A stretch of 64,000 nt of DNA from DATLGB01 sp038232275 (GTDB lineage: Bacteria > Actinomycetota > Thermoleophilia > Solirubrobacterales > Solirubrobacteraceae), in NCBI GenBank assembly GCA_038232275.1, contig JBBSIC010000009.1, positions 1 through 64,000 on the forward strand, written 5' to 3'. Positions 39,291 through 47,090 of this stretch are shown piece after piece (positions within the stretch are counted from its first letter, which is position 1; each line of letters starts with the position of its first letter). The position numbers and the translations under genes were made by a program. The notes beneath the pieces were generated by a model that searched no databases, had not been told where the DNA came from, and worked only from the letters and a program-made list of their open reading frames with translations.

Positions 39291-39985
39291 TGCGCGGCGC
39301 GCGCCGCGTCGCGTCCCGCGACCGCGAGGACGCGCTCGCACCCACCGCCGGCGCGCAGGAAGCCGAGTGGATCGCGCGCGTCGAGCTCGGGGTGGTCGGC
39401 CTGCAGCCACGCGGCGGCCGCCCAGGGAGACAGTCCTCCGGTGTGGACGAGCTCTCGGTGGGCGGCTGCCAGGCACGTCCGCTGAGCGCCGTCAGAGCCA
39501 GCGAACTGCCAGACCGGAAGCCGTCGACGGCCGTTGACCGGCAGCGCGATCAGGCGGTGCTGGTTGATGAGGGTGTTGACGTGCTGGCGACTGACGCCCA
39601 GGAGGTCGACGACGCCGGCGACATCGACGAGTTCGCCGAGCCGCCGCCGCCAGGCCTGCTCGGCGAAGGTCTGCCGGGCGGCGCGCCTGACCACCTCGTC
39701 GTCGGGAAGGTCGTCGCCGAGCAGCGATCGCAGCTCGCAGGTGAAGACGTCAGCGAGCCGATCGGCCTCGGTGCCCGGTCTCGGCGCCGCCTGCTCGAGG
39801 TCGGCGATCTCCCGCTCGAGTTGGCGGGCGGTGTCGGCGAACTGCGCGACGGTGTCCCGCAGACGCCGACGAAGCGCGGCGAGGACCTCCGGGCCGATGG
39901 CCGCGGATCCGCGGGAGCTCGCTGATGCGTCGCGCTCGCCGCGGGTTCGGTGCCGAGCCGACTTGTCCTGACGCTTGACAGACAC
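39287..39985 (-). CDS. MbcA/Xre-like antitoxin with coiled coil and extra HTH
   Basis: The 232-residue protein has a long charged, probably coiled-coil segment (EVLAALRRRLRDTVAQFADT, RQLEREIADLEQ). A helix-turn-helix follows (GVVDLLGVSRQHVNTLINQH with RLIALPVNGRRRLPVWQF), then a C-terminal domain (SPWAAAAWLQADHPEL, ARDPLGFLRAGGGCERVLAV). The latter matches the MbcA/ParS/Xre toxin-binding domain (DUF2384). It is longer than usual MbcA-type antitoxins (about 110-150 residues). GTG 39985 is chosen because a TAGAAT box lies seven bases upstream; ATG 40096 is possible but lies within the promoter region. It should neutralise the RES toxin and repress its own promoter. Confidence 0.75.
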   Translation of the reverse strand: MSVKRQDKSARHRTRGERDASASSRGSAAIGPEVLAALRRRLRDTVAQFADTARQLEREIADLEQAAPRPGTEADRLADVFTCELRSLLGDDLPDDEVVRRAARQTFAEQAWRRRLGELVDVAGVVDLLGVSRQHVNTLINQHRLIALPVNGRRRLPVWQFAGSDGAQRTCLAAAHRELVHTGGLSPWAAAAWLQADHPELDARDPLGFLRAGGGCERVLAVAGRDAARAAQ

Positions 39986-40014
39986 GACAGAGATTCTATC
40001 GGCCCGGCTGTCAA
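39975..40014. promoter_or_regulatory. Promoter/operator of the RES toxin-antitoxin operon
   Basis: TTGACAG (39975-39981) and CTGTCAA (40008-40014) form a perfect 7-bp inverted repeat 26 bases apart. It encloses the minus-strand -10 box TAGAAT (39998-39993). The likely transcript starts at about the GTG 39985. This is the layout expected for autorepression. The rest of 39986-40118 shows no gene. Confidence 0.5.
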
Positions 40015-40118
40015 CAACGACAACCGAACAGTGTCCTGCGGTTGGGCGGGAAATGGACATGGCCCGATCGTCCGGCGGAAAACGTGACGGATCCACACGG
40101 TGGTGTTGCGCATCTGCA

Positions 40119-41249
40119 TCAACGTCGTGCCGCGTCTTCCAGCGCGGCCACCACCGTCACCTCGAACGCGCTGCTCGAATAGCGCGCGGCGGTCGAGCGC
40201 CCGCCCTCGATGAGCCGTTGCCGTAGACGCTCATCGCTAGCTAGCCGCCGGACCGCCGCGACCAGCGCCTCCACGTCCCCCGGCGGCGCGATCAGCGCGT
40301 TCTCGCCGTCGGCCAGGTACTCGGCCGACCCGCCCGTGCCCGAGGCGACGACGGGGCGGCCGACGCTCATGGCCTCGAGCGGGACGAGGCCCCACGGCTC
40401 GGCCCAGGTGACGGGGAACAGCACGGCGTCGGCCGCCGCGTAGGCGTCGGCGACGCGGTCGGGGTCGCTGCAGGCAAACCGGACGCGGCCGGCCACGCCC
40501 AGCGACGCCGCGAGCGCCTCCAGCTCGTCCCGGTGTCCGCCCTCGACAGGCCCGTCGACCGTCAGCGTCGCCTCGGGCAGCTGCGCGAGGGCGCGGATCG
40601 CCACCGCGACCCCCTTGCGCGGCTCGACGCGCCCGACGCACGCCAGCCGCCAGGCCCAGGGCGCCGCCGAGCGCGCCGTAAACAGCGCGGGGTCGACGCC
40701 GGGGTGCGCGAGCTCCGTGGACGGCAGCGCACGCCCCTCCCGCAGCGCGCGCGTCCGGACGGCCTCCGAGATGAACAGCCAGCGCGCGCCCGCCCCGAGG
40801 TCGAGCCCCGCCGGGACGCCGGTGACGCGCGCCGCGACGCGCGCCGCCAGCCGGTGCCGCCGCCAGCCGCCGGTCCACTTGTCCGCGGCGGGCCCGTAGA
40901 CCATCCAGCCGTCCCCGACGACGCCCACGGCGGGCACCCCCGCACGGCGGACCTGCTCGATCAGCGACAGCGACATGCCGCCCATCCCCCACCAGCTCAC
41001 GACGTCCGGCCGGAAGGCGTCCAGCACCCCGCGCAGCACCGCGGCGTTGCGAGCCTCCAACCGGGAGCGCTCAAGCAGCCCCAGCGCCGGGAACGCCCCG
41101 TCGCGCCAGTACCACTCGAGCTCGGGCGGCGTGAGGACGCGGACCTCGTGCCCGTCCGCGCGCAGGGCCGCGACGGTCGCCGCGAAGATGCGCTCGTAGC
41201 CGCCGGCCGCGGCGGGTGGGTAGCGGTTGCCGACGGCCAGGACGCGCAT
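40119..41249 (-). CDS. Glycosyltransferase family 4 (GT-B)
   Basis: The 376-residue protein starts MRVLAVGNRYPPAAAGGYER, the glycine-rich acceptor loop of GT4 enzymes. The donor domain follows: LACVGRVEPRKGVAVAIRAL, DADAVLFPVTWAEPWGLVPLE-type EX7E motif, AMSVGRPVVASGTGGSAEYL. It has no membrane segment. The gene is divergent to the phosphomannomutase gene (23 bp between starts), so the two may share control. A unique C-terminal end (SSSAFEVTVVAALEDAARR) is unremarkable. Confidence 0.88.
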   Translation of the reverse strand: MRVLAVGNRYPPAAAGGYERIFAATVAALRADGHEVRVLTPPELEWYWRDGAFPALGLLERSRLEARNAAVLRGVLDAFRPDVVSWWGMGGMSLSLIEQVRRAGVPAVGVVGDGWMVYGPAADKWTGGWRRHRLAARVAARVTGVPAGLDLGAGARWLFISEAVRTRALREGRALPSTELAHPGVDPALFTARSAAPWAWRLACVGRVEPRKGVAVAIRALAQLPEATLTVDGPVEGGHRDELEALAASLGVAGRVRFACSDPDRVADAYAAADAVLFPVTWAEPWGLVPLEAMSVGRPVVASGTGGSAEYLADGENALIAPPGDVEALVAAVRRLASDERLRQRLIEGGRSTAARYSSSAFEVTVVAALEDAARR

Positions 41250-41258
41250 GACAGGCCG

Positions 41259-41264
41259 TATCCT
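41259..41264 (+). promoter_or_regulatory. -10 box (TATCCT), leaderless promoter of phosphomannomutase gene
   Basis: TATCCT ends eight bases before ATG 41273 in the 23-bp divergent gap. No ribosome site is visible. Confidence 0.45.
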
Positions 41265-41272
41265 GCCGCGCC

Positions 41273-42646
41273 ATGACGACCGGCGCGCCTCCCGAGATCT
41301 TCAAGGCCTACGACGTCCGGGGGATCTACGGCGAGCAGATCGACGGCGACGTGGCCGAGTCCGTCGGGCGCGCGTTCGCCCGGGTCATAGGAAGCCTGTC
41401 CGGCAAGGCCGTGGGCGAGCTGCGCCTCGGGCTCGGGCGCGACATGCGCCTGACCGCCCCCGAGCTCGCCGCGCGCTACCGGGACGGCATGGTCTCCGAG
41501 GGCGCCCACGTCCTCGACGCGGGGATGGTCGGGACCGAGATGCTGTACTTCCTCGTCGGCTCGCGCGACCTCGACGGCGGCCTGATGTGCACCGCCTCGC
41601 ACAACCCGAAGCAGTACACCGGGGCCAAGATGGTCGAGCGCGGCGCCCTCGCCCTGTCCGGCGATCGCGGCCTGCAGGACATCCGCGAGCTGATCGAGGC
41701 GGGCCTCGGCGACGCGCCCGGAGGGGGCTCGAGCGAGGACGTCGACATCGCCGCCGAGTTCCGCGCGGCTGCCCTGGCCCTGATCGACACGAGCGCCATC
41801 AAGCCGCTGAAGGTCGTCGTCGACGGCGGCAACGGCATGGCGGGCCAGATGATCGCGCCGATCTTCGCGGGGCTGCCGCTGGACCTGCACAGCTTCTACT
41901 GGACGCCCGACGGCGAGCTCCCCGACCACGAGCCCAACCCGCTGCTGCCCGAGAACCGCGAGTTCATCATGGCCAAGGTGGTCCAGATCGGCGCCGACCT
42001 CGGGATCGCCTGGGATGGCGACGCCGACCGCTGCTTTTTCATCGACGACGAAGGCCGCTTCGTCGACGGCGACTTCCTCACCGCGCTGCTGGCCGAGTCG
42101 ATCCTCGAGAAGAAGCCGGGCGCGGACATCCTCTACGACGTGCGCGCCTCCCGCGCGGTCCCCGACACCGTCGCCCGCGCCGGCGGCACCGCGCACATCA
42201 ACCGCGTCGGCCACGCCTTCTTCAAGTCGCGCATGCGCGACGAGGGCGGCGTCTTCGGCGGCGAGGTCTCCGGCCATTACTACTTCGCCGACTTCTACAA
42301 CGCGGACTCCGGCACGATCCCGGCGCTGCTCATCCTCGAGCTGCTGTCGCACAAGGGCGAGTCGCTGTCCGCCCTGCTCGACCAGTTCCGCTCGAAGTAC
42401 TTCATCTCGGGCGAGATCAACTCCGAGGTCGACGACACGGACGCCAGGCTGGCCGAGCTCGAGGAGCGCTACGGCGACGGCGAGATAACGAAGCTCGACG
42501 GCATCTCGATCGACTACGACGACTGGCACTTCAACGTGCGCTCGTCCAACACCGAGCCGCTGCTGCGGCTGAACCTCGAGTCGCTGGTCTCCGAGGCCGA
42601 CATGGAGGCCAGGCGCGACGAGGTGCTCGGCATCATCCGCGCATGA
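41273..42646 (+). CDS. manB: Phosphomannomutase/phosphoglucomutase
   Basis: The 457-residue protein has all four domain signatures of the alpha-D-phosphohexomutase family: IFKAYDVRGIYGEQIDGDVA, the phosphoserine loop LMCTASHNPKQYTGAK, the metal-binding loop IAWDGDADRCFFID, the sugar-binding GEVSGHYYFADFYNADSG and the phosphate-binding RSSNTEPLLRLNLES. It interconverts hexose-6- and hexose-1-phosphates, the step before GDP-mannose or UDP/CDP-glucose formation for glycan synthesis. The stop overlaps the MBL-fold gene by 4 bp. Confidence 0.93.
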   Translation: MTTGAPPEIFKAYDVRGIYGEQIDGDVAESVGRAFARVIGSLSGKAVGELRLGLGRDMRLTAPELAARYRDGMVSEGAHVLDAGMVGTEMLYFLVGSRDLDGGLMCTASHNPKQYTGAKMVERGALALSGDRGLQDIRELIEAGLGDAPGGGSSEDVDIAAEFRAAALALIDTSAIKPLKVVVDGGNGMAGQMIAPIFAGLPLDLHSFYWTPDGELPDHEPNPLLPENREFIMAKVVQIGADLGIAWDGDADRCFFIDDEGRFVDGDFLTALLAESILEKKPGADILYDVRASRAVPDTVARAGGTAHINRVGHAFFKSRMRDEGGVFGGEVSGHYYFADFYNADSGTIPALLILELLSHKGESLSALLDQFRSKYFISGEINSEVDDTDARLAELEERYGDGEITKLDGISIDYDDWHFNVRSSNTEPLLRLNLESLVSEADMEARRDEVLGIIRA

Positions 42647-43626
42647 GCGAGGACATCCACCAGCTGGCGATCCCGACCCCGTTCGCCGTCGGCCGCGTCA
42701 ACTGCTGGCTGATCGACGACGACCCGCTCACCCTCGTCGACACGGGCCCCAACTCCGGCAGGGCGCTGGACGCGCTCGAGCAGGCGCTCGCCGGGCACGG
42801 GCGCCGGATCGAGGACCTCGAGCGCATCGTGATCACCCACCAGCATCCCGACCACGCCGGCCTGATCGAGATCCTCGCGCGGCGGTCGGGTGCGGAGGTC
42901 TGCGCGCTCGACCTGCTCGTGCCCGTACTGGAGGACCACAGAGCGGCGGCGGACGCCGACGACGCCCTCGCCGCCGGGCTGCTCCTGCGCCACGGCGTGC
43001 CCCCCGACGTCGTCGTCACCCTCCGTGCCATGAACCGCGCCTTCCGCGGCTGGTCGGCCTCGGCGCCCGTCGACCGCGTGCTTGCCGACGGCGGCGAGCT
43101 CGAGTTCGCCGGCCGCACGCTGCGGGTCTACCACCGTCCCGGCCACTCGCCCTCGGACACCGTGTTCCACGACGCCGAGCGCGGCGTGCTGATCGGCGGC
43201 GACCACCTGATCGGCCACATCTCCTCCAACCCGCTGCTCTCCAGGCCGCTCGGCGGCAAGTCGGGCGACGCCGGCGACGCGCGCCCGCACGCGCTGGTCA
43301 ACTACATGCGCTCGTTGCGCGAGACGCAGGCCATGGCCGGCGTGGAGGTCGTGCTCCCGGGCCATGGGGATCCGGTGACCGCGCCGTCCGGCCTGATCGA
43401 CGAGCGCTTCGCGATGCACGAGAAGCGTGCCGGCAGGATCGGGGAGCTACTCGAGGACGGACCCGCCACGGTCCACGAGATCGCGCGCCGGATGTGGGGC
43501 GACGCCGCCATCACGCAGGCGTTCCTGACGCTCAGCGAGGTGCTGGGCCACATCGACATCCTCGTCGACCGCGGCGAGGTCGTCGAGGACGCGTCCGGCG
43601 AGTTGACGCGCTTCTCGCACGTCTGA
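42643..43626 (+). CDS. MBL-fold metallohydrolase
   Basis: The 327-residue protein has the zinc-binding motif ITHQHPDHAGLIEIL (HxHxDH with Q in the first gap), YHRPGHSPSDTVFHD, GGDHLIGH and VVLPGHGDPV. The C-terminal third is a winged-helix-like region (VHEIARRMWGDAAITQAFL, LSEVLGHIDILVDRGEV), as in LACTB2-type or glyoxalase-like proteins with a BLACT-WH domain. The substrate is unknown; thioester or nucleic acid hydrolysis both occur in the family. The ATG overlaps the mutase stop by 4 bp. Confidence 0.85.
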   Translation: MSEDIHQLAIPTPFAVGRVNCWLIDDDPLTLVDTGPNSGRALDALEQALAGHGRRIEDLERIVITHQHPDHAGLIEILARRSGAEVCALDLLVPVLEDHRAAADADDALAAGLLLRHGVPPDVVVTLRAMNRAFRGWSASAPVDRVLADGGELEFAGRTLRVYHRPGHSPSDTVFHDAERGVLIGGDHLIGHISSNPLLSRPLGGKSGDAGDARPHALVNYMRSLRETQAMAGVEVVLPGHGDPVTAPSGLIDERFAMHEKRAGRIGELLEDGPATVHEIARRMWGDAAITQAFLTLSEVLGHIDILVDRGEVVEDASGELTRFSHV

Positions 43627-43651
43627 GGGCCCCTGCGAGGATCTGGCTGCG

Positions 43652-44329
43652 ATGGATCCCGACGAGCGAGCCCGGCGCGCCGGCGCCTACGAGAACGCCC
43701 GCCCCGACGTCCAGGCCGCGGTGCCCGCCGGCGCCCGGAGGATCCTCGACGTTGGCTGCGCCTCCGGCGCGCTCGGCGCCGCGCTCAAGGCCCGGCGGGC
43801 AGTCACGGTCGTCGGCGTCGAGGTCGACCCGGCCTACGCCGCGGACGCGGCGGGCCGGCTGGATCGGGTCGTCGTGGCCGACGTTGCAGAGCTCGCGGCG
43901 CGGCCCGGGCTCGAGGACGAGCTGGGCCGCTTCGACTGCGTGATCTGCGCCGACGTGCTCGAGCACCTCGCAGACCCAGAGGCGGCCCTGCGGGCGTTCG
44001 CCGGCCTGCTGGAGCCGGGCGGCCGCGCCGTGGTCTCGCTGCCCAACGTGCGCTACTGGGAGACCTTCTGGCAGCTCGGCCGCCACGGGCGCTGGCCGCG
44101 GCGATCCGCCGGCCTGTTCGACCGCACGCACCTGCGCTGGTTCACGCTCGCCGACGCCCACGCGCTGCTGGCGACGGCGGGGCTCGAGGCCGAGTCGCTC
44201 GACCGCCGGCTGCTGCGCCCGGACGGGATGCCCTGGCCGCCGCTGGTCGCGCGCGTGGCGCGCCGCGCGCCCGGCCTGCGCACGCTGCTGACCCTCCAGC
44301 ACGTGCTCGTGGCCCGGCCGCGCCAGTGA
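43652..44329 (+). CDS. Class I SAM-dependent methyltransferase
   Basis: The 225-residue protein shows ARRILDVGCASGALGAALKA, VVGVEVDPAYAADAAGRLD, DCVICADVLEHLADPEAALR and VVSLPNVRYWETFWQLGRHG. The last, with RSAGLFDRTHLRWFT, is typical of the Methyltransf_23-like group near glycosyltransferases. ATG 43652 is used; it lies 25 bp after the MBL-fold gene and no ribosome site is evident. It is probably part of the same transcript. Confidence 0.86.
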   Translation: MDPDERARRAGAYENARPDVQAAVPAGARRILDVGCASGALGAALKARRAVTVVGVEVDPAYAADAAGRLDRVVVADVAELAARPGLEDELGRFDCVICADVLEHLADPEAALRAFAGLLEPGGRAVVSLPNVRYWETFWQLGRHGRWPRRSAGLFDRTHLRWFTLADAHALLATAGLEAESLDRRLLRPDGMPWPPLVARVARRAPGLRTLLTLQHVLVARPRQ

Positions 44330-44372
44330 CGGCCGGCCGGGAAGAGCTCGACGCGGGATTGCCGGCACGATC

Positions 44373-44407
44373 CGCAGATTCGGCATCTCATAGATGCCCT
44401 ATCTGCG
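44373..44407. repeat. 35-bp near-perfect hairpin
   Basis: CGCAGAT tc GGCATCT cat AGATGCC ct ATCTGCG folds into two 7-bp stems with a 2x2 internal loop and a 3-base loop. It lies between the 43652-44329 methyltransferase gene and a broken methyltransferase gene. Lacking a T-run, it looks more like a REP-type palindrome than a classical terminator, though it may still stop transcription. Confidence 0.75.
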
Positions 44408-44469
44408 AATGCCGCGTCTGACTGCCGCCGGACCTCGAGCGCGACCGGGGAACATGCGATTCTGCCGCT

Positions 44470-44817
44470 ATGCGCTCGGAGCGACAGTTGGACGAGCTCG
44501 CCGAGAACTACGACCGCAGAGAGGAGATCCGAGGCGATCCGCTCGAGCCGTGGTTGCGCCGCGCTCTGCCGCCGGGCGGGAAGGCTGCCGTCGACGTCGC
44601 GTGCGGGGCGGGGCGCCACACGATCGTGCTCGCCCAAAGCCGCCCGCACGCCGTCGAGCTGTACCGGCTGGAGAGCGACCCCGCCTGGACCGCGCATCTC
44701 GCAACCGATCGCTACCTCTCGCGCTCAGAGTTCGAGCGGCGCTACACCATACACTTCCCGGGTGCCGCCTTCCACCGGGCTCAGCACCTCCACATCTGCG
44801 CTTGGGAGGATCGATGA
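44470..44817 (+). pseudogene. Methyltransferase gene with internal deletion
   Basis: The 115-codon frame begins like a full class I methyltransferase (LDELAENYDRREEIRGDPLE, then AAVDVACGAGRHTIVLAQ) with the SAM loop at about 39-50. It then jumps at about residue 57 to a segment RLESDPAWTAHLATDRYLSR, ERRYTIHFPGAAFHRAQHLH, ICAWEDR. This matches the C-terminal end of larger methyltransferases. The intervening acidic motif and the LEH-type motif are missing, so roughly 100 residues have been deleted in frame. The product could not be a complete enzyme. The stretch 44818-45004 after it has no gene. Confidence 0.6.
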
Positions 44818-45004
44818 GCAGGCTCGGTTCCTGAGCCCCGCCACCCGCGGCACCTCGCAGTCATTCATGCAGCCGGCCAAAACTGAGGAGCACGGTCGAG
44901 CTGTCCTCGGCGGGCGTGGCGCCGAGGACGTCGACGAAGGTTCTCCTCTCGCGCATGCGCGGCATTCGCAGCTCGATTCCCGCATCCGTGCGACGTACTC
45001 CCTT

Positions 45005-45682
45005 TCAGCCATCAGCTCCGGGGCGCAACCGCTCGCGCACCAGGCGCGGGCCCTCGTGGCGCAGCGCGCGCAGGAGCTCGCGCGGCGGGAAGTTGTGGAC
45101 GCCGAGGCGGACCTTGCCGCGGCGCTCGTCGTAATGGCGCTGCGCCGCTGTGAGGGACGCGAAGTCCCCGAAGGCGAGGTCCAGCGAACGCCCGTGGGCG
45201 CCGATGCCGATCACCTGCGTCGGGATGTCGGGGTGCCCGACGCCCGCCACCCACGCGCTGTCGAAACCTGACAGCATCGCCCTGAAGCCCTCGGGCGTGA
45301 AGCGGAAGTAGTCGCTCGGGTAGCCGTGGATGCCGAACAGCATCACCGAGCTGATCACGCAGACCCCGCCCTCGCGGCTCGTCACGCGCGCCAGCTCGCG
45401 GCAGGCCTGCGGCGGGTCCTCGCAGTGCTCGAGCGTGTCCAGGCACAGCGCCGTGCCGACCGCCCCGTCCTCGAAGGTCAGGCGGCGCAGGTCCTCGACG
45501 CGGTCCACGCCCGGGCCCTCCCGGAAGTCGGTCCCGACGTAGGAGCGGCCGCCGAACAGCGGCCGCAGGTCGCCGTCCTGATCGGCCTCGACCTGCAGCG
45601 CGCCGAACTCGACGACCGGATCGGGCAGCTCGACGGCGGACCGAAGCTCTGCCACGAAGGACCGGATCAGGGGCTGGGCCAT
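45005..45682 (-). CDS. Class I SAM-dependent methyltransferase
   Basis: The 225-residue protein has a divergent SAM loop (PVVEFGALQVEADQDGDLRP, YVGTDFREGPGVDRVEDL) followed by TFEDGAVGTALCLDTLEHCE and DYFRFTPEGFRAML. The LDTLEH motif supports the methyltransferase fold, while the first glycine loop is atypical (FGALQ instead of GxGxG). The end has HNFPPRELLRALRHEGP. A TATCGT box ends nine bases before ATG 45682. It is divergent to a GT2 gene (26 bp apart). Confidence 0.78.
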   Translation of the reverse strand: MAQPLIRSFVAELRSAVELPDPVVEFGALQVEADQDGDLRPLFGGRSYVGTDFREGPGVDRVEDLRRLTFEDGAVGTALCLDTLEHCEDPPQACRELARVTSREGGVCVISSVMLFGIHGYPSDYFRFTPEGFRAMLSGFDSAWVAGVGHPDIPTQVIGIGAHGRSLDLAFGDFASLTAAQRHYDERRGKVRLGVHNFPPRELLRALRHEGPRLVRERLRPGADG

Positions 45683-45691
45683 CGGCGCGCC

Positions 45692-45697
45692 ACGATA
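45692..45697 (-). promoter_or_regulatory. -10 box (TATCGT) of methyltransferase 45682
   Basis: Minus-strand TATCGT ends nine bases before ATG 45682. The divergent GT2 start at 45709 lies only 12 bases to the other side. Confidence 0.45.
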
Positions 45698-45708
45698 GAC
45701 CTGTCCCT

Positions 45709-46599
45709 GTGCACGAGAAGGTCATCGCCGCCATCATCTCCTACAACACGCGCGACCTGCTGGCGCGCTGTCTCGACGCGCTCACGGGGGTCGAGACCTG
45801 GGTGGTCGACAACGCGTCGCGCGACGGCAGCGCCGCGATGGTCCGCGAGCGCCATCCGGCCGTGCACCTCGAGGCCCGCGAGGACAACCTCGGCTTCGGT
45901 GCCGCGGTCGACCTCGTCGCCGAGTGCGCCGGCGCCTGGGACTGGCTGGTGGTCGCCAACGCCGACAGTGCCCCGGAGCCCGGCGCGCTCGCGGCGCTGC
46001 TCGCCGCCGCCGAGCCCGGCGACGGGATCCTCGCCCCGCGCCTGATCCGGCCGGACGGCAGCACCCAGCACTCGACCTATCCGTTCTGGTCGACCCGCTT
46101 CGCGCTCGCGTTCAACGTCGGCGTACAGCGCCGGCGTCCGAGCTGGGGTGAAGAGCAGTGCCTCGAGGGCTACTGGGACCCGGAGCGGCCCCGGCTTGTG
46201 CCCTGGGCGATCGGCGCGTTCCTGCTCGTGCGCCGCGCCGCCTGGGACGCGGCGGGCGGGTTCGACCCCGGTCAGTGGCTCTACGCGGAGGATCTCGACC
46301 TGGGCTGGCGCATGCGGCGCGCGGGGTGGGCGACGCGCTACGTGCCCGGGGCGCGCGTCCGCCACGCGGAGTCGGCGGCCACCGAGCCGGTCTGGGGCGA
46401 GGCGAGGACGGAGCGCTGGATGGCCGCCACCTACGACTGGATGTTCCGCCGGCGCGGCCCCGCGCGCACCCGCGCCGTGGCGGCGATCAACGTGCTCGGC
46501 GCGCGGGCGCGCGGCCAACGGGAGTGGGCGCGCCTGCACCGGATCGGGCTGGGCTCGCGCGCGGCCGTGCAAGCGAGGCTGCCGCGCCCGCCGGGCTAG
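45709..46599 (+). CDS. Glycosyltransferase family 2 (rhamnosyltransferase-like)
   Basis: The 296-residue protein begins VHEKVIAAIISYNTRDLLAR and has TWVVDNASRDGSAAMVRE, NLGFGAAVDLVAE, the donor-site segment LVVANADSAPEPGALAALL, and the acceptor-site DPGQWLYAEDLDLGWRMRRA (EDxDxxxR). The NLGFGAAVD stretch and IGAFLLVRRAAWDAAGGFD are typical of WcaA/RfbF-type rhamnosyl- or mannosyltransferases. The start is GTG 45709. It ends a few bases before the convergent rpiB-like gene. Confidence 0.87.
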   Translation: MHEKVIAAIISYNTRDLLARCLDALTGVETWVVDNASRDGSAAMVRERHPAVHLEAREDNLGFGAAVDLVAECAGAWDWLVVANADSAPEPGALAALLAAAEPGDGILAPRLIRPDGSTQHSTYPFWSTRFALAFNVGVQRRRPSWGEEQCLEGYWDPERPRLVPWAIGAFLLVRRAAWDAAGGFDPGQWLYAEDLDLGWRMRRAGWATRYVPGARVRHAESAATEPVWGEARTERWMAATYDWMFRRRGPARTRAVAAINVLGARARGQREWARLHRIGLGSRAAVQARLPRPPG

Positions 46600-46602
46600 T
46601 GG

Positions 46603-47040
46603 CTAGATCTCCGCGAGGTGGTCGACGTTCGCGCGGTCGTCGGCCTCGGCCGACGCCGGCGTGGCGAGCCAGGCGTCGAGGATCTCGTCGAGCAGCCCCT
46701 CGGAGACCGTGCGCAGCGAGAGGGCGAGGACGTTGGCGTCGTTGAAGCGGCGCGCCCCCTCGGCCGTGGCCGGGTCCCCGCACAGCGCCGCGCGGACGCC
46801 GGCGACCTTGTTGGCGGCGATCGAGGCGCCGGTGCCCGTCCAGCAGCAGACGATCGCCTGGTCGGCGCGCCCCGCGGCGACGTCGCGCGCGGCGGCCTCG
46901 CTCGCCCACGCCCAGTCGTCGCGCTCGGCGTCCGAGAGCGCGCCGTGCAGCGCCGCCACGGCGTGCCCGCGGGCCCGCACGGCATCGGCGACCGCGGCTG
47001 CGACGCCCGTCAGCTCGTCGGCGGCGACGGCGATGCGCAT
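46603..47040 (-). CDS. rpiB: RpiB/LacAB-family sugar-phosphate isomerase
   Basis: The 145-residue protein has MRIAVAADELTGVAAAVADA, the active-site region QAIVCCWTGTGASIAANKVA and GVRAALCGDPATAEGARRFN, DANVLALSLRT, all of the RpiB/LacA/LacB family. The catalytic Cys of RpiB may correspond to CC in IVCCWTGTG. It would convert ribose-5-P to ribulose-5-P or act on a related sugar phosphate. ATG 47040 gives the conserved MRIAVAAD start; upstream ATGs (47058, 47082) are less likely. It is divergent to cysD (50 bp). Confidence 0.83.
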   Translation of the reverse strand: MRIAVAADELTGVAAAVADAVRARGHAVAALHGALSDAERDDWAWASEAAARDVAAGRADQAIVCCWTGTGASIAANKVAGVRAALCGDPATAEGARRFNDANVLALSLRTVSEGLLDEILDAWLATPASAEADDRANVDHLAEI

Positions 47041-47090
47041 GGCCGGGAATCGTGTCATACAACCATCACGGCTAGCCTCCACCCGCCGCG

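Noticed and set aside
39986..40096. Longer antitoxin start at ATG 40096
   Set aside because: The extra 37 codons would cover the -10 box and operator; the GTG at 39985 has the leaderless spacing.
44725..45012. 95-codon minus-strand frame with several cysteines
   Set aside because: It overlaps the methyltransferase gene on the same strand at one end and the broken methyltransferase antisense at the other; cysteine spacing does not fit a zinc site.
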